NCBI RefSeq assembly: GCF_022760755.1
Contig: NZ_JAIVFP010000001.1
Coordinates: forward strand, 823,501 to 887,500
Source of the DNA: Candidatus Rhodoblastus alkanivorans
GTDB lineage: Bacteria > Pseudomonadota > Alphaproteobacteria > Rhizobiales > Beijerinckiaceae
Length of the DNA: 64,000 nucleotides
Reading direction: 5' to 3'
Below are positions 39,223 through 49,172 of the stretch, one piece after another. The notes under the pieces were generated by a model. That model was not told the origin of the DNA, made no database searches, and was given only the letters and a program-made list of their open reading frames with translations. The translations under genes were made by a program, and so were the position numbers. Within the stretch, counting starts at the first letter, position 1. Every line of letters starts with the position of its first letter.

Positions 39223-40557
39223 TCAGTGAAGCTTGACGACCGGCTCGGTGCGCCGCGTGATGATGCGTGCGATCGTGTCGAGCGTCATCTTGGCCATGCC
39301 GTGAAGGGCCAGCTCGTGCATCTTGTAAAGCGACATATACATCATGCGCGCGAAAAAGCCTTCAACCATCATGCTGCCGCCGATCAGGCCGCCCATCAAA
39401 CTGCCGACCGTACTGAACTCGCCGAGAGAAACGAGCGAGCCGAAGTCGCGGTAACGATAGTCCTGCAACGGCTTGCCGACCAGGCGTCGCCGAAACTGGG
39501 CATAGAGATGCGAAGCCTGCTGGTGCGCCGCCTGGGCGCGCGGCGGCACGACGCCGTCGTGCCCGATCCAGGGACAGGCGGCGCAGTCGCCGAAGGCGAA
39601 AATATTCTCGTCCCGCGTCGTCTGCAGCGTCGCTTTGACCACGAGCTGGTTGATGCGGTTGGTTTCGAGTCCGCCAATGTCTTTCAGAAAATCCGGCGCC
39701 TTGATGCCCGCCGCCCAGACCACCAGCTCAGCGGGGATGACGCGCCCATCCACCAGTTCGACGCCGTCGCGCAGCACGCGTGCGACCTTGGCGCCGGTCA
39801 ATACCTGGACGCCCAGGCGCGTCAGTAAATCTTCGGCCGCGGTCGAGAGCCGCATCGGAAGCGATGTGAGAATGCGGTCGGCCGCCTCGACGACGGTGAC
39901 TTTGATGTCCTTGTCCGGGTCCACCCGATCGAGGCCGTAGGCGACGACCTCGCGCGTCGTTCGATGCAGCTCCGCCGCCAGTTCGACACCGGTCGCTCCC
40001 GCGCCGATGATCGCAACCTTGAGCTGCTCCGGCCGTAATGGCGTCTGCTGGGCGTGCGCGCGAATGCAGGCGTTCACCATGCGCTCGTGGAACCGGGTCG
40101 CGTCGGCCTGTTCTTCCAGCTTCATCGCGAATTCCTTCACGCCCGGCGTGCCGAAATCATTGCTTTGGCTGCCGATTGCGATCACCAGCGTGTCATAGCC
40201 GAACGAGCGCTTCGGCGTGACCTCTCTGCCCTCGGAATCCACGTAAGGCGCCACATGGACCTCGCGCTTCTCGCGGTCGAGGCCGATCATCTCGCCGATG
40301 CGGTAGTGGAATCCATGCCAATGCGAGTGGGCGAGATAGTTCACCTCATGCTCCGACATGTCCATGCTTCCCGCCGCGATCTCGTGAAGCTTCGGCTTCC
40401 AGACATGTGTGCGGCTTCGATCGATCAGCGTGACGTCAAGCACGCCTTTGCGGCCGTATTTGTCGCCGAGCCTTGTCGCAAGCTCCAGACCGCCTGCGCC
40501 TCCACCGACGATGACGACGCGATGGCCGTGCTCCAAACGCTCTTCCGCGTTGGTCAT
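39223..40557 (-). CDS. ndh: Type II NADH:quinone dehydrogenase (NDH-2)
   Basis: The 444-residue protein has two dinucleotide-binding motifs: FAD site RVVIVGGGAGGLELATRLG near the N-terminus and NADH site KVAIIGAGATGVELAAELH near residue 165. Also present are VVWAAGIKAPDFL, the FAD-contact IFAFGDCAACPW and the quinone-side AQAAHQQASHLY. A C-terminal hydrophobic/amphipathic part (GSLMGGLIGGSMMVEGFFARMMYMSLYKMHELAL) fits membrane attachment. It passes electrons from NADH to ubiquinone without pumping protons. GAGAGG lies just before the ATG at 40557; an upstream in-frame start lacks such a site. It separates the GH44 gene from the flippase gene and appears unrelated to sugar metabolism. Confidence 0.93.
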   Translation of the reverse strand: MTNAEERLEHGHRVVIVGGGAGGLELATRLGDKYGRKGVLDVTLIDRSRTHVWKPKLHEIAAGSMDMSEHEVNYLAHSHWHGFHYRIGEMIGLDREKREVHVAPYVDSEGREVTPKRSFGYDTLVIAIGSQSNDFGTPGVKEFAMKLEEQADATRFHERMVNACIRAHAQQTPLRPEQLKVAIIGAGATGVELAAELHRTTREVVAYGLDRVDPDKDIKVTVVEAADRILTSLPMRLSTAAEDLLTRLGVQVLTGAKVARVLRDGVELVDGRVIPAELVVWAAGIKAPDFLKDIGGLETNRINQLVVKATLQTTRDENIFAFGDCAACPWIGHDGVVPPRAQAAHQQASHLYAQFRRRLVGKPLQDYRYRDFGSLVSLGEFSTVGSLMGGLIGGSMMVEGFFARMMYMSLYKMHELALHGMAKMTLDTIARIITRRTEPVVKLH

Positions 40558-41017
40558 GTTCCTCTCCGATGAAAACTTGGGCGCGGGCTTGCTCGATCCC
40601 GTCAACCGTTGGCTAAAGGACGTTGCGTTCGCGCGGAAACGCAGGGCCAGGAACTTTTTGGATTGATTGCGATATTTTCCGAGACCCGGCTTCCGCTTTT
40701 CTGGATCGTGTCGTTGGCCAACTTATCAGGCAGCCTTGCGGCGCCCGCCGACTTTGCCGCATGCGATGCGCGGCCGACGGTCGAAGGCGGCAAAAATATG
40801 CGCCCGTTTCGTAGCCCCCATCAATATGGCGCCGACCGCGATGCCGCTCCTGGACGCGACCCGAAGCGATTTATAAGAAATGGCGACGGCCTTGGCGTTC
40901 GGCTCGACCGGAATATCGGCTGGACCGTTGACTTCAGTTTTGGCGTCCGACCGCTTAGGGTCGATTCCACCGCATCGGAACGGTTTGGTTCGAGCCTCGA
41001 ATCTTTGATTGGAACGG
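40558..41017. other. Intergenic stretch of about 460 bases, no convincing gene
   Basis: A + strand frame is open from 40609 to 41157 but runs into the flippase gene on the opposite strand and shows no recognisable domain. Its codon positions do not look like those of neighbouring genes. The region should contain the ndh promoter and the 3' end of the flippase transcript. Nothing else was recognised. Confidence 0.5.
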
Positions 41018-42463
41018 CTAGCTTTGCGCCGGTCGCGCGCGCAGGGCGAGTATGCCGGTCAGGCCGGCGAGCTTTTGACGGGCGAAGAGGGCGAGGAACA
41101 CGGCATAGACCGCGACGCCGGCGCCGATCAGCACGGCCAGCGACGCCGGCCGGTTGAAATGCGGCAGGACCGGCGCCAGCCGCGTCACCACCAATCCCAT
41201 CAAGGCGGCCAGAGCCCAGGCCGGCGCCAAGGCGAAAAAACGTTCGCGCCGCGACCAGCCGAGCAGGCGGGGCGCCGCGACGATGGCCACCGCCGCCTGG
41301 GCCATGTCGCCGGCGATGCGCGACAGGCCGACGCTGACCGGGCCGAAGCCGGCGGCGAAGACCAGCACCGCCATGGTGAGGCCGAAGGCGGCGATATTGG
41401 CGACCAGGCTATATTCCGGCCGCCCGCGCGCGCACAGGGCGGTAATGACGAGCCGAGCCGGCAGGCAGATCGCCGTGCCGAGCGCGAGGCACGCGCCGAT
41501 GACCACGGCCTCGTCCCAGCCGGGGCCGGCGATCAGCGGCAGCAGAATGGGAGTCACTGCGGCAAGGCCGACGAAAACCGGGGCGATGGCGAGCGCGGCG
41601 TGGGAGACGATGGTCCGAGCGCGGGCGCTCAGCCGTTCGGGGTCTTCCTGCAGGCGCGTAAGGAAGGAAAAGGCGAGATTGTGGCCGGTGGCGCCGATCG
41701 CCGAGCGCAAGGGCTCGACCAGCCGCATCGCCATGTTCACATAGCCCAGCACATTGAGGCCATAGAGCCCGCCGACGGCATAGTTGAAGACGAGATAGGT
41801 CAGATTGTCGATCAGCCGGTCCGCGAGCGACACGCCGCCATAGCGCGCGAGGTCGCGCAGGGCGCCGAGCGAGCGGCTCGGCAGGATGAGCACATTGGCG
41901 CCCGCCTGCAGCAGGACCGCCCGGGCGGCCGCGACGAGAAGGCGCTGGGCGATCAGCGCCCAGACGCCGGCGCCGGCGAGCGCGAGCGCGACCGAGGCGG
42001 CTATGCCGATGGCGTTGCCGAACAAAGTCGCCTTGGCGAGATCGGCGAAACGGCGCTGGCGGCGGATCAATCCGGTGACGATATCGGCATGGCCGGAGAA
42101 AAAGGCGGAAATCATGCCGACCGGCAGCAGCCAGACGAATTGCGGCTCGTGATAGGCGCGGGCGAGGACGAAGCCGAGGGGAATGGCGAGCAGGACGCAG
42201 GCGAGGCTCGCCAGCCAGCTCGCCGAAAGCGCGGCGCGCAGATGGGCGAGGCGGAGAACCTTGCGCTGGGCCAAAGCCTCCTCGAAAGGCGCGCCGACCA
42301 GCACGCTGGCGACGGTGACGACGGTAAGCGCCAGCGCGGAGACGCCGAAATCATGGGGGCTAAGGCAGCGCGACAAGACCGCCGTGCTCGCGGTGAGCAT
42401 GGCGAGGCGCCCGATGGCGTCCATGCCGGACCAGCTCAGCCATTTCATGAGACGATGACGCAT
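41018..42463 (-). CDS. Polysaccharide flippase (Wzx/oligosaccharide exporter type)
   Basis: The 481-residue protein has about twelve to fourteen membrane helices, starting with the typical WLSWSGMDAIGRLAMLTASTAVLSRCLSP-DFG N-terminal pattern of the polysaccharide_synt family, and GLYGLNVLGYVNMAMRLVEPL in the middle. Such proteins flip undecaprenyl-linked sugar units to the periplasm. GGAG lies six bases before the start ATG. The Wzc-like gene lies about 100 bases upstream on the same strand, giving the usual pairing of flippase with chain-length control. The exact substrate is unknown. Confidence 0.87.
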   Translation of the reverse strand: MRHRLMKWLSWSGMDAIGRLAMLTASTAVLSRCLSPHDFGVSALALTVVTVASVLVGAPFEEALAQRKVLRLAHLRAALSASWLASLACVLLAIPLGFVLARAYHEPQFVWLLPVGMISAFFSGHADIVTGLIRRQRRFADLAKATLFGNAIGIAASVALALAGAGVWALIAQRLLVAAARAVLLQAGANVLILPSRSLGALRDLARYGGVSLADRLIDNLTYLVFNYAVGGLYGLNVLGYVNMAMRLVEPLRSAIGATGHNLAFSFLTRLQEDPERLSARARTIVSHAALAIAPVFVGLAAVTPILLPLIAGPGWDEAVVIGACLALGTAICLPARLVITALCARGRPEYSLVANIAAFGLTMAVLVFAAGFGPVSVGLSRIAGDMAQAAVAIVAAPRLLGWSRRERFFALAPAWALAALMGLVVTRLAPVLPHFNRPASLAVLIGAGVAVYAVFLALFARQKLAGLTGILALRARPAQS

Positions 42464-42563
42464 TTCCGCTCCCGGCGCGGCTTGCGCCGTCGTGACCCGC
42501 CATCATTATAGGCGTGGGCCGGCCGCGGGGCGTGTTTTTCGCGCCGGGCGGTTAATGCGGGCT

Positions 42564-44825
42564 TCAGGCCGCCGCGGATTCGGCGCTGATGCCCGGCGCT
42601 GCGCGGACATATGCGGCGAAGGAGCCGGGCCGCGACCCGAGCCGCGCGAGCAGGCGTGGCGCGTCGGCCTCGTCGCCTGGTTCGCGCGAGACGACCAGCA
42701 GAATCTGGTCGGCGGCGGGGACGAGCGCGCGAAGCCCTTCCTCGTCGCTGGCGTCCGGCCCGTCAAGAACGACGAAATCGAAATGGTCGTTGATGCCGGC
42801 GACCGGACGGTAAAGGCTGTCTTCGGCGATCTCCGCGCAAATCCGCTCCTCGTCGGCCCAGGCCGGAATGAGGCTCAGAGATTGCGAAAAGGGCGCGAGC
42901 CGGACCAGCGGGCGGATGCGGCCGGCCAGTTTGATCAGGGTTTTCGGGGCGTTGGGCGATACAGCCTGATCCTGCGCCGGATGGGCGGAATGGGCGTCGA
43001 TCACCAGAGCGCGATCGCCCTCCGCCGCCGCGACCCGCGCCAGATTGGCGGCGAGCGTCGAGGCGCCGGCCTGAGGCCAGGTGGCGGCAACCAGCACGAC
43101 CAGCGGGCGCTCGTCCTCGGGATCGCGGCGCCTGTCGTTTTCCTCGCGCAGGCGGCGGTAGATTGCGCGCGCCGTTTCCGAAAAGGGTGAGTGAGGCCTT
43201 TTGCGGGCCTCGCTGAGGAAAGCGGCGCCGTCGCCTGGCGGCCCGGCGGCGGGCGCGATCACTGGCAGGTCGCCGAGACATTCGAGCGGCTGGCTCGAAG
43301 GCGCAAGCGCCTCGCGGGCGGCGTCTTCCTTCCCGCCTTCTTCGTCAAAGACGTCGCGCGCCTGTTCGCCGTCTTCGTCATCGGCGGCGGGCGCCGCGCC
43401 CGGCGCCTCGAAAATGGTGGCGAAGGCCAGCGCGCCGAAGGCGAGGGCCGCGCCGACGACGCCGCCGGCGACGGTCCACAAGGCCATGCTGACGGCCTTG
43501 TTCTTGGCGCTCGGCGCGCGGGCCGGCGAAATGATGCGGAAATTCGGGGCTTCGCGCCGGCTCATGTCGTCGGCTTCGCGCCAGCGCGTCTGGAACATGG
43601 CGAGCGACTTGCGCTTGGCCTCGATGTCCGATTCCATCTCCTGAATCCGGGGCTCGAATTCGCGGGCGCGGGTGGTTTCGGCGGAGAGGCCGTCGAGCTG
43701 CTTCGACAGCGCCGCGACCTGGCTCTGGGCTTCGCCGAGCTGGGCCTTGGTCGAGCGGCGCAAGCCGGCGAGCGATTGGGCGATGCGGCGGTCCAATTCG
43801 CGCAACCTCGCCTTGCCGGCGACCACCGATGGATAGAGGTCGCCGAGCGTGCCCTGCAATTGTTCGAGTTCGTTGCGCGCGGCGGCGCGGCTTTCGATGA
43901 GGAGCTGCAATTGCCGCGACTCGGGGTCGGGGCCGAAGGACGCGACCGCGCCGACGTCGCGGGGAGAGGCTTCGAGTTGTTTGAGGCGGGCGCGGGCCTG
44001 GGCCTCGCGATTTTCCGCCGCGGTGAGGGCATCCGTGGTCTCGGCGATCCGCCGCTGCGAGATCGCCTTGTCATTCATGCCGACAAGATTATGCGCGACC
44101 CTGAAATTGAGGAGCTTGCTTTCCGAGTCGCCGAGCTGGCGGCGCAAATCCTCGACCCGCATGTTGAGGTCGGCGGCGAGGCGCCGGGCGGACGCCATGC
44201 GGTCGATGGCGTTGACGTCGCCATAGGCCTTGACCACGGCGTTGGCGAGTTCCGAGGCGCGCTCGGGGCTTTTGGCGGCCGCCGTGATCGTGACCAGGAA
44301 GCTGCGCTCGGCGCGGGTGATCGCGATCTCCCTCTGGAGAACGAGCAGGGTCTTGGTTTCGGCAAGTTCGCGCGCACGGCGCGCCTCGGGGCTTTCCGGC
44401 GGCGTTTCGGCGTCCGGCTGGAGCGGCGGCGCGCCGGCGAGGCCGAGTTGGTGAATGACGCGGAGCAGCACGCGCTCCGAGCCGATCACCCCCATCTGGC
44501 TTTCGACATAATTGATCGCCGCATTGGCGTCGAGCGCGGAAGGCGCCTGATCGGCGTCGAAGGAGCGGAATTCCTGCGGGTCGATCAGGATTTGCGCGCT
44601 CGCCTTGTAGGTCGTCGGCAGGATCAGCTTGGCCATGCCGGCGAGCGCGCCGCAGATGAGGCCGGCGGCGACGATCGTTCTGAAATGTTTTCCGGCGCGC
44701 CGGCCGAGCAGGACCGCGGCGTCGCGCCACGGATTGCCGCTCTCGGCCAGCTCAGGCTCGATCGTCTCCGGCGTCATGGAGGGCGCGCCGGACACTCCCG
44801 AGGCCGTGGCATGCGAAACGGTCAT
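42564..44825 (-). CDS. Wzc/GumC-like chain-length protein with degenerate kinase domain
   Basis: The 753-residue protein has two membrane helices (about residues 50-70 and 445-470) around a periplasmic Wzz region with coiled coils (SPERASELANAVVKAYGDV, LRRQLGDSESKLLNFRVAHN) and a GNVR-like part. A cytosolic BY-kinase/ParA-like domain (about 550-740) follows. In the P-loop position the sequence is PQAGASTLAANLA, with Ala588 where the catalytic lysine should be. The Walker A' segment (LVIDAHSAHPAQ) is also altered, and no tyrosine-rich tail is present. It likely controls polymer length or export without kinase activity. The divergent neighbour is phaC; the flippase follows. Confidence 0.88.
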   Translation of the reverse strand: MTVSHATASGVSGAPSMTPETIEPELAESGNPWRDAAVLLGRRAGKHFRTIVAAGLICGALAGMAKLILPTTYKASAQILIDPQEFRSFDADQAPSALDANAAINYVESQMGVIGSERVLLRVIHQLGLAGAPPLQPDAETPPESPEARRARELAETKTLLVLQREIAITRAERSFLVTITAAAKSPERASELANAVVKAYGDVNAIDRMASARRLAADLNMRVEDLRRQLGDSESKLLNFRVAHNLVGMNDKAISQRRIAETTDALTAAENREAQARARLKQLEASPRDVGAVASFGPDPESRQLQLLIESRAAARNELEQLQGTLGDLYPSVVAGKARLRELDRRIAQSLAGLRRSTKAQLGEAQSQVAALSKQLDGLSAETTRAREFEPRIQEMESDIEAKRKSLAMFQTRWREADDMSRREAPNFRIISPARAPSAKNKAVSMALWTVAGGVVGAALAFGALAFATIFEAPGAAPAADDEDGEQARDVFDEEGGKEDAAREALAPSSQPLECLGDLPVIAPAAGPPGDGAAFLSEARKRPHSPFSETARAIYRRLREENDRRRDPEDERPLVVLVAATWPQAGASTLAANLARVAAAEGDRALVIDAHSAHPAQDQAVSPNAPKTLIKLAGRIRPLVRLAPFSQSLSLIPAWADEERICAEIAEDSLYRPVAGINDHFDFVVLDGPDASDEEGLRALVPAADQILLVVSREPGDEADAPRLLARLGSRPGSFAAYVRAAPGISAESAAA

Positions 44826-45152
44826 GACATTCCTGAAAACGAACTGCGGCCACGCTACCGGGCGCGTCCTCGCCAGCTTCGTCGATCATGGTTAACAACG
44901 GCTTGCCGCTGGCGTTGTATTCCAGTCCCCATGCAATTTTCTGGTCATTCCATGCCGGCGGTTGAAACCATCCGCGCCTTTTCCCGGCTTGCAGCCTTGC
45001 GCCGCGAATGCGGGGCCCGCGGCTGCGCTCTTCGCGGTCCGCGCGGCGGTCCTGGCGCCTCGGGGTTCCGGGCCAGCGGACTTGGAATCGCCCGGACATC
45101 GTGGTTTAGATCAAAACCGGAGCCGTATCCGGCCTGCTAACCGCCCGCGAGA
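44826..45152. other. Divergent promoter region between Wzc-like gene and phaC
   Basis: These 327 bases hold no recognised gene. They should carry promoters in both directions. GTTAACAACG near 44890 is one AT-richer spot; no clear -10/-35 pair was identified. Confidence 0.5.
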
Positions 45153-46853
45153 ATGTTCATGACCGAAACGAAAACGCCGCGGAACAAATCAGACGAAACG
45201 GCGTGCGAAACGAGCCCCTTCGCCTTTGACGTTCCGGGCGGTCCGCTGTCGCCGGCCGCGCTCGGCCCCGCCGTCGCCGATGTGTTGAGCCACGCCGCGA
45301 CAGCGCCCGGCTATGCCGCCGAGGTCGCGAAAGCGGCGGCGCGCCAGAGCCTGTATGCGCTCGAAGCCGGGGGCCGGCCACAGGCCGACAAGGAAGACCA
45401 TCGCTTCGCCGATCCGGCCTGGGGCGTCGCGCCGTTCAATTTCTTCGCCAGCAATTTTCTTCTCATCGAGGATTGGCTCAATTCCGCCATTCTCAGCACG
45501 CCGGGGGTCTCCCCGCGCCACGCCAGGCTCGCCGCTTTCGCCGCTCGGCAATGGCTCGACGCGTTCTCGCCCTCAAACCTCCCCTGGACCAATCCCGAAG
45601 TCTTGCGCGCGACTTTCAAGGAGGGCGGGCTCAATTTCGTGCGCGGCTACCAGCATTGGCTGGAGGACCTGCGCCACGAGTTCGACCCCAAGACCGCCGC
45701 CGCGGCGGAGGAATTCGTGGTCGGGCGCGACGTCGCGGCGACGCCGGGCAAGGTCGTTCTGCGCAACGAATTGATCGAGTTGATCCAATATGCGCCGCAG
45801 ACGCCGCAGACGCGTCCAGAGCCGCTGCTGATCGTCCCGGCCTGGATCATGAAATATTACATTCTCGACCTCTCGCCGCACAATTCCCTCATCCGCTATC
45901 TGGTCGGGCGCGGTTTCACCGTTTTCTGCATTTCCTGGCGCAATCCAGGGCCGGAAATGGCGGAGACTTCGTTCGACGATTATCGCCGGCTCGGCGTGAT
46001 GGCGGCGCTCGACGCGGTTTCGGCGATCGGCGGCGCGGAGAAGATCCATGCGCTCGGCTATTGTCTCGGCGGCACCCTGCTGTCGGTCGCCGCCGCGGCC
46101 ATGGCGCGCGACGGCGACGACAGGCTCGCGACCCTCTGCCTCCTGGCGGCCCAGACCGATTTCACAAAGGCCGGCGAACTCCAGATCTTCGTGGACGAGA
46201 CGCAGCTCGACCAGCTCGACCGCATCATGGCCCGGCAGGGCTATCTCGACGCCAGCCAGATGGCCGGCGCTTTCAGCATGTTGCGCGCCCGCGACCTGAT
46301 CTGGTCACGTATGGTCAAGAGCTATTTGCTCGGGGAAAAGGCCCACACCAACGATCTGATGGCCTGGAACGCCGACGCCACCCGCATGCCCTGTCGCATG
46401 CACTCGACCTATTTACGCGCGCTGTTCCTGCACAATGATCTGGCCGAAGGCCGTTTCGAGGCCGGCGGCAAGCCGGTGCGCCTCGACGACATCCACGCGC
46501 CGGTCTTCGCGGTCGGAACCGAGGGCGATCATGTCGCGCCCTGGCGCTCGGTCTACAAGATCCGTCGGTTCGTTTCGGGCGACGTCGTCTTCCTGCTGGC
46601 GGCGGGCGGACATAATGGCGGCATCGTGAGCGAGCCTGGCCATCGCAAAAGGTCCTACCGCCTGCTCGATCTCGGGCCGCGGCGGAGCGCGCCGGCGCCG
46701 CGGGATTATCTCGCCAGGGCGAGCGTTCATCCCGGCTCGTGGTGGCCCACTTTCGCCGATTGGCTCGACGCCCATTCGGGCGCGTTCGGTCCGCCGCCGC
46801 CCATGGGCGCCGCTTTGTGCGACGCCCCGGGAACGTATGTCCACCAACGCTGA
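45153..46853 (+). CDS. phaC: Poly(3-hydroxyalkanoate) synthase (class I-like PhaC)
   Basis: The 566-residue protein has the PhaC_N domain (about residues 80-250: NFFASNFLLIEDWL, NPEVLRATFKEGGLNFVRG) and an alpha/beta hydrolase domain. The nucleophile is Cys304 in the lipase-like box GYCLGG, with the aspartate in VGTEGDHVAPWRSVY and histidine in LLAAGGHNGGIVSEPGH. It polymerises hydroxyacyl-CoA into intracellular storage granules. Size and cysteine fit class I or a related alphaproteobacterial type. A second ATG two codons on is possible. phaA, phaB and phasin genes are not adjacent. Confidence 0.93.
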   Translation: MFMTETKTPRNKSDETACETSPFAFDVPGGPLSPAALGPAVADVLSHAATAPGYAAEVAKAAARQSLYALEAGGRPQADKEDHRFADPAWGVAPFNFFASNFLLIEDWLNSAILSTPGVSPRHARLAAFAARQWLDAFSPSNLPWTNPEVLRATFKEGGLNFVRGYQHWLEDLRHEFDPKTAAAAEEFVVGRDVAATPGKVVLRNELIELIQYAPQTPQTRPEPLLIVPAWIMKYYILDLSPHNSLIRYLVGRGFTVFCISWRNPGPEMAETSFDDYRRLGVMAALDAVSAIGGAEKIHALGYCLGGTLLSVAAAAMARDGDDRLATLCLLAAQTDFTKAGELQIFVDETQLDQLDRIMARQGYLDASQMAGAFSMLRARDLIWSRMVKSYLLGEKAHTNDLMAWNADATRMPCRMHSTYLRALFLHNDLAEGRFEAGGKPVRLDDIHAPVFAVGTEGDHVAPWRSVYKIRRFVSGDVVFLLAAGGHNGGIVSEPGHRKRSYRLLDLGPRRSAPAPRDYLARASVHPGSWWPTFADWLDAHSGAFGPPPPMGAALCDAPGTYVHQR

Positions 46854-46921
46854 AGCGAAGGCGGAACGCCGCGAGCTATTTGCCGCTCTGGCGGCGCCCG
46901 CGGCTTGAGGGGCCGGCCGAG

Positions 46922-47206
46922 TCAGGCCGACTTGAGCTTCACCGCGACGGCGGTGGCGCAGACCCGCTTGAGCGGGGCGGCGCCGGGATGTTCCGCGCGC
47001 GCAAGAGTTTCCTCGGTGTAATCGACGTCGAGAAGAGCGTCGGCGTCATAGTCCTCGGCCGCCCGCATGAGCTGGCGCAGGGCTTTGAGCTTGAAAACAT
47101 TGGCGTCTCCGGCGTCGCCCGCGCCGCGCCAGTCGGAGGCGGCGCTGATCTTGCCAAGAGAGGTCAGGGTCTCGTTTTGCAGTTCCTTGGACGAGCCGAT
47201 ACGCAT
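46922..47206 (-). CDS. Small protein, weakly YbjQ/UPF0145-like
   Basis: The 94-residue protein contains a helix (FKLKALRQLMRAAEDY) followed by DADALLDVDYTEET and VCATAVAVKL. This echoes the C-terminal half of UPF0145/YbjQ proteins (GADAVVG-DIDY followed by a strand with GTAV). The similarity is weak and the protein is shorter than that family. The start ATG 47206 is preferred over GTG 47218. It has its own upstream region of about 230 bases with AT-rich spots (TTATTAGAATGAATATT near 47320). Function unknown. Confidence 0.5.
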   Translation of the reverse strand: MRIGSSKELQNETLTSLGKISAASDWRGAGDAGDANVFKLKALRQLMRAAEDYDADALLDVDYTEETLARAEHPGAAPLKRVCATAVAVKLKSA

Positions 47207-47380
47207 TTTGTTTCTCACATTCCCAGATCAACTGTTGAGACGATAACAACAGGCGACGGTTTCCGATTCCTTAATGGCGTCATTAAGACGCAAAAGGTTT
47301 TTCAGCGTGTCGTTACGATCACATTATTAGAATGAATATTACAGCCTGAACCGGACATTAACGCTCACGCCGCCTTGAAC

Positions 47381-47410
47381 GAAAAACCCCGCCGGCGGTC
47401 CGGCGGGGTT
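47381..47410 (-). terminator. Rho-independent terminator of pckA
   Basis: An 11-bp stem pairs 47385-47395 (AACCCCGCCGG) with 47400-47410 around a four-base loop. On the minus strand it is followed by TTTCG. It lies 24 bases after the pckA stop. Confidence 0.85.
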
Positions 47411-47433
47411 CCGAAAGGCGCCAATGAAATCTG

Positions 47434-49047
47434 TTATTCGGCGGCGATCTGGATCGCCGGAGCCGCGTCGCGGACTTGGGCGTCGACATGCGGCTCGAAG
47501 GTGACGAAATTGTCGCGGAACAATTTCACCAGCTTCTGCGCGGTCTCGGCGAATTCCGCCTTGGAGGCCCAGGTCTTGACCGGATTGAGGATATGGGGCT
47601 CGACGCCCGGCACCGAAGCCGGCACGGCGAGGCCGAAATAGGGATCGGTGCGGAAATCGGCCTTGTTCAGCGAGCCGTCGAGCGCGGCGGCGAGCAGGCG
47701 GCGGGTGACGCGGATCGGCATGCGGCGGCCCGTCCCATATTTGCCGCCGGTCCAGCCGGTGTTTACCAGCCAGCAATCGACGTGATGCTTGGCGATCAGT
47801 TCGCGCAGCAGATTGCCATATTCCGACGGATGGCGCGGCATGAAGGGCGCGCCGAAACAGGTCGAGAAGGTGGCGGAGGGCTCGGTCACGCCCTTTTCCG
47901 TGCCGGCGACCTTGGCGGTATAGCCGGACAGGAAGTGATACATGGCCTGCGAGGCGTCGAGCTTGGCGATCGGCGGCAGCACGCCGAAGGCGTCGCAGGT
48001 CAGCAGCACGATGTTCTTCGGATGGCCGGCGCGCCCGGTGGCCGAGGCGTTGGGGATGAAGTCCAGCGGATAGGCGACGCGGGTGTTCTCGGTCTTGCTG
48101 CCGTCGTCGAAATCCGGAGCGCGGGTTTCCGGATCGAGCACGACATTTTCCATCACCGTGCCGAAACGCTCGGTGGTGGCGTAGATTTCGGGCTCCGCCT
48201 CGCGCGACAGCTTGATCGCCTTGGCGTAGCAGCCGCCCTCGAAATTGAAGACGCCTTCCTTCGACCAGCCATGCTCGTCGTCGCCGATGAGCGTCCGGCT
48301 GGAATCGGCGGAAAGCGTGGTCTTGCCCGTGCCGGACAGGCCGAAGAAGATCGCCGTGTCATGGCCGTCGCCGACATTGGCCGAGCAATGCATCGGCATG
48401 ACGCCTTCGGTCGGCAGGACATAATTGAGATAGGTGAAGACCGACTTCTTCATCTCGCCGGCATAGGAGGTGCCGCCGATCAGCACGATCTTCCTGGCGA
48501 AATCGACGGCAATGATGGTCTCGCTGCGGCAGCCGTGGCGCTTGGGATCGGCGCGGAACGAGGGGAGATCGACGATGGTCAGCTCGGCGATATTGGCGAG
48601 CGTTTCCTCGGCGGCAGGCCGGATCAGCAGGTTGCGGATGAAGAGCGAATGCCAGGCATATTCGGTCACGACGCGGGTCTTGATGCGATGCGCCGGGTCG
48701 GCGCCGCCGTAAAGGTCCTGCACGAACAGGTCCTTGCCTTCGGCATGCGCGATAAAGTCCGCGAGCAGGGCGTCGAAATGGGCCGGCGTGATCGCCCCGT
48801 TGTTCTCCCACCACACATTGTTTTCGGTGGTCTCGTCGCGGACGACGAATTTGTCCTTGGCAGAGCGGCCGGTATGGGCGCCGGTTTCGGCGACCAGGGC
48901 GCCGCCGGCGGCGAGCACGGATTCATTGCGGCGCAGGGAATGCTCGTACAGCGCGGGCGCGGTCAGGTTGTAATAAACTTCCCCGAGGTTTTTGAATCCG
49001 AAGGATTCGACTGGAAATTCCGGATTAAAAATACCCGTTTGAGCCAT
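47434..49047 (-). CDS. pckA: Phosphoenolpyruvate carboxykinase (ATP)
   Basis: The 537-residue protein is a full-length ATP-type PEPCK. It has [12 protein letters not shown] near the N-terminus, the kinase-1a P-loop [13 protein letters not shown] (about residue 240), the kinase-2 LIGDDEHGW and [10 protein letters not shown], and the adenine-site [10 protein letters not shown]. It converts oxaloacetate and ATP to PEP and CO2, the entry step of gluconeogenesis. GGAG lies eight bases before the ATG, and a terminator closes the gene. It is likely monocistronic. In rhizobia ChvI controls pckA expression, and here chvI lies about 1 kb away. Confidence 0.97.
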   Translation of the reverse strand: MAQTGIFNPEFPVESFGFKNLGEVYYNLTAPALYEHSLRRNESVLAAGGALVAETGAHTGRSAKDKFVVRDETTENNVWWENNGAITPAHFDALLADFIAHAEGKDLFVQDLYGGADPAHRIKTRVVTEYAWHSLFIRNLLIRPAAEETLANIAELTIVDLPSFRADPKRHGCRSETIIAVDFARKIVLIGGTSYAGEMKKSVFTYLNYVLPTEGVMPMHCSANVGDGHDTAIFFGLSGTGKTTLSADSSRTLIGDDEHGWSKEGVFNFEGGCYAKAIKLSREAEPEIYATTERFGTVMENVVLDPETRAPDFDDGSKTENTRVAYPLDFIPNASATGRAGHPKNIVLLTCDAFGVLPPIAKLDASQAMYHFLSGYTAKVAGTEKGVTEPSATFSTCFGAPFMPRHPSEYGNLLRELIAKHHVDCWLVNTGWTGGKYGTGRRMPIRVTRRLLAAALDGSLNKADFRTDPYFGLAVPASVPGVEPHILNPVKTWASKAEFAETAQKLVKLFRDNFVTFEPHVDAQVRDAAPAIQIAAE

Positions 49048-49172
49048 GTTTTCACTCCCGCCGCGCGGTAAATCTTCAGCGCGTGCAATCTCTCTCTAAT
49101 GACCGGGGCGGTTTACGCGCCGTCCGAAAGCCGTGCAAGTGAGAAAAAAGAACGAGTTTCGGCTTTGTCCCA

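Noticed and set aside
39206-39223. CCCCCG-CGT-CGGGGG hairpin followed by TTT as terminator of the GH44 gene
   Set aside because: The stem is six pairs, the T-run is only three and reaches into the ndh stop codon, about 140 bases after the GH44 stop.
40609-41157. + strand open frame of 182 codons between ndh and the flippase gene
   Set aside because: No similarity or motif, no convincing ribosome site, and it runs far into the flippase gene. Left as intergenic.
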